NCBI RefSeq assembly: GCF_012272855.1
Contig: NZ_JAAXCQ010000015.1
Location: 1-64,000 of the forward strand
Length of the DNA: 64,000 nt
Reading direction: 5' to 3'
Source: Arenibacter sp. 6A1
Lineage (GTDB): Bacteria > Bacteroidota > Bacteroidia > Flavobacteriales > Flavobacteriaceae
The position numbers were made by a program, and so were the translations under genes. Of this stretch, positions 62,637 to 64,000 are shown one piece after another. Position 1 is the first letter of the stretch. Every line of letters starts with the position of its first letter. The notes beneath the pieces were generated by a model that was not told the origin of the DNA, made no database searches, and was given only the letters and a program-made list of their open reading frames with translations.

Positions 62637-63866
62637 ATGCCAGGTTTTGAACTTTTTGGAGATAAGGAACGCGCTCAAGTAAACGATGTTCTAGATTCAG
62701 GGGTGCTGATGCGATACGGATTTGATGGTATGCGCCAAGGCCATTGGAAAGCCAAGGAGTTAGAGCAGGCCTTGGAGAAGCGGATGCAGGTAAACCATGC
62801 CCAATTGGTCAGTAGTGGTACTGCCGCTTTAACGGTTGCCTTAAGTGTTGCCAAGGTAGGGGCGGGGGACGAGGTGATACTTCCTACTTTTACCTTTGTA
62901 GCTAGTTTTGAAGCGGTGTTGTCCGTTGGGGCCATTCCTATTTTGGTAGATGTAGACGATACCCTGACCTTGGATCCGGAGGCGGTAGAAAAGGCAATTA
63001 CCAAAAAAACCAAGGTGATTATGCCTGTCCATATGTGCGGCTCTATGGCCGATATGGCGCCTTTAAAAGCCCTTTGTGATACACACGGCCTGATATTGCT
63101 AGAAGATGCTTGTCAGGCAATAGGAGGTTCTTATCAGGGGAAATCCCTAGGGAGCTATGGAGATTTAGGATGCTTTTCGTTTGATTATGTAAAGACCATT
63201 ACTTGTGGCGAAGGGGGAGCTGTAATTACCAATAATGAAACCTATGCGATACGTGCAGACCAATTTTCCGATCATGGGCACGACCATATAGGAAAGGATA
63301 GGGGAGCGGAGAGTCACCCAATTTTGGGATATAACTACCGAATTTCCGAGCTTCATGCTGCCGTTGGTCTGGCACAGATCAGTCGGCTTGACGATATTCT
63401 AGCAATACAAAAAAGAAATTATACCATTCTAAAAACGGCTTTGGAACAAATCACCGGGCTTGGCTTTAGAAGAATCCCCGAAGGTGGAGTGGAAAATTAT
63501 TCCTTTTTGAATTTTTACCTTCCTTCTGAGAACATGGCCAGAAAAGCCGCGACAGATTTGTCGGGAGCAGGCGTAGATGGTTGCTTTTATTGGTTCGATA
63601 ATAATTGGCATTACTATAAGAAATGGGAACATTTAAAGGATTTAAAAAGTCTAGGACCAGTATCGGACCAGGTAATAAAAGGCCTACCCGATTACCATAA
63701 TGCCGATTTTTCAAAATCTGATCATTGGGTAGGACGAAATATTTCTTGTCTGATCAAACTAAACTGGAGTCTTGAGGAAGTGGAAGAAAGAGCTCAGAAA
63801 ATGGCTGCTGTTATAAAGACCTTAATAGAAGATCATAGCGTAGCGGAATCTAAAATGAAGGGATAA
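62637..63866 (+). CDS. DegT/DnrJ/EryC1/StrS-family aminotransferase
   Basis: A 409-residue PLP-dependent enzyme. Motifs: VSSGTAALTVALSVA (PLP phosphate binding), EVILPTFTFVASFEAVLSVG, LILLEDACQAIGGSY (Asp contacting PLP), FSFDYVKTITCGEGGAVITN (with the Lys that carries PLP) and ILGYNYRISELHAAVGL. These enzymes place an amino group on keto-sugars, often for surface glycans, but no other sugar-biosynthesis genes are in view. It is probably co-transcribed with the nitroreductase gene and is followed by a terminator. Confidence 0.92.
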   Translation: MPGFELFGDKERAQVNDVLDSGVLMRYGFDGMRQGHWKAKELEQALEKRMQVNHAQLVSSGTAALTVALSVAKVGAGDEVILPTFTFVASFEAVLSVGAIPILVDVDDTLTLDPEAVEKAITKKTKVIMPVHMCGSMADMAPLKALCDTHGLILLEDACQAIGGSYQGKSLGSYGDLGCFSFDYVKTITCGEGGAVITNNETYAIRADQFSDHGHDHIGKDRGAESHPILGYNYRISELHAAVGLAQISRLDDILAIQKRNYTILKTALEQITGLGFRRIPEGGVENYSFLNFYLPSENMARKAATDLSGAGVDGCFYWFDNNWHYYKKWEHLKDLKSLGPVSDQVIKGLPDYHNADFSKSDHWVGRNISCLIKLNWSLEEVEERAQKMAAVIKTLIEDHSVAESKMKG

Positions 63867-63892
63867 GATATTTTACGTATAAAATACATCAC

Positions 63893-63927
63893 AAAAAAAG
63901 GATAGCGTTAGGCTATCCTTTTTTTGT
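63893..63927. terminator. Bidirectional terminator after the DegT gene
   Basis: AAAAAAAGGATAGC pairs with GCTATCCTTTTTTT around GTTAG. The A-run and T-run on either side let it serve both the DegT gene and the converging gene at the window end. Confidence 0.9.
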
Positions 63928-63952
63928 GTGTAAAGTGTGTATGTCTTATTTC

Positions 63953-64000
63953 TTAATAAGATACGTATTCTGTAATCTCTAAGCCGTATCCTACTAACCC
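63953..64000 (-). CDS. C-terminal end of a gene, probably RibBA/GTP cyclohydrolase II
   Basis: Only the last 15 codons are in the window: GLVGYGLEITEYVSY then TAA. The YGLEI-containing ending resembles the C-terminus of RibA/RibBA enzymes of riboflavin synthesis in Bacteroidota. The evidence is short, so this is tentative. Confidence 0.4.
   Translation of the reverse strand, partial: GLVGYGLEITEYVSY

Overview
The window comes from a Bacteroidota genome, most likely a marine member of the Flavobacteriaceae. Evidence: two ECF sigma / FecR-like anti-sigma / SusC / SusD sets, many secreted glycoside hydrolases, promoters of the TTTG - TAnnTTTG type, almost no Shine-Dalgarno sequences, and AT-rich intergenic DNA. 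The genus cannot be fixed from the sequence alone.

Region 1 (1-21.2 kb, all plus strand) is a polysaccharide utilisation locus (PUL). It holds the end of a GH89 alpha-N-acetylglucosaminidase, an NPCBM-containing clan GH-D-like glycosidase, a GH95-like enzyme with altered active-site residues, then sigma/anti-sigma, SusC/SusD, and three consecutive secreted phosphoesterase-type proteins (a Tat-exported metallophosphoesterase, a metallophosphoesterase fused to a PQQ-type propeller, a LamG-EEP protein) and a GH123-like protein. The set suggests an N-acetylhexosamine- and fucose-containing glycan carrying phosphate or phosphodiester groups.

Region 2 (21.6-31.0 kb) is mixed: a voltage-gated-type potassium channel, a stand-alone HsdR-N-type nuclease protein, a TonB-dependent receptor with a dienelactone-hydrolase-family protein, a GH20 enzyme and an MscS channel.

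Region 3 (31.0-38.2 kb) is a second sigma (divergent) / FecR / SusC / SusD set without adjacent hydrolases. Both SusC genes in the window are preceded by the same RNA hairpin, with a compensatory base-pair change between the copies.

Region 4 (38.3-58.3 kb) is housekeeping and accessory DNA: a lipoprotein, Hsp20, an AI-2E-type transporter split by a frameshift at a run of nine T, a PH-domain protein, a DUF2157/DUF4401/GDYXXLXY membrane operon, DUF808, a large lipoprotein of unknown function, an ArsC-fold protein lacking its cysteine, YceI, an aldo/keto reductase, GAPDH, a flavodoxin-reductase-like protein and AsnA. Four copies of an 80-bp GC-rich interspersed repeat lie between 22.6 and 52.5 kb, and a 104-bp tandem repeat follows asnA.

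Region 5 (58.4-64 kb) has tRNA-Ser(UGA) with a clear promoter and terminator, an RNA-repair operon (methyltransferase, archease, RtcB), a nitroreductase-family protein, a DegT aminotransferase and the last codons of what is probably a RibBA/RibA gene. No CRISPR array, rRNA, complete insertion sequence or prophage was seen.
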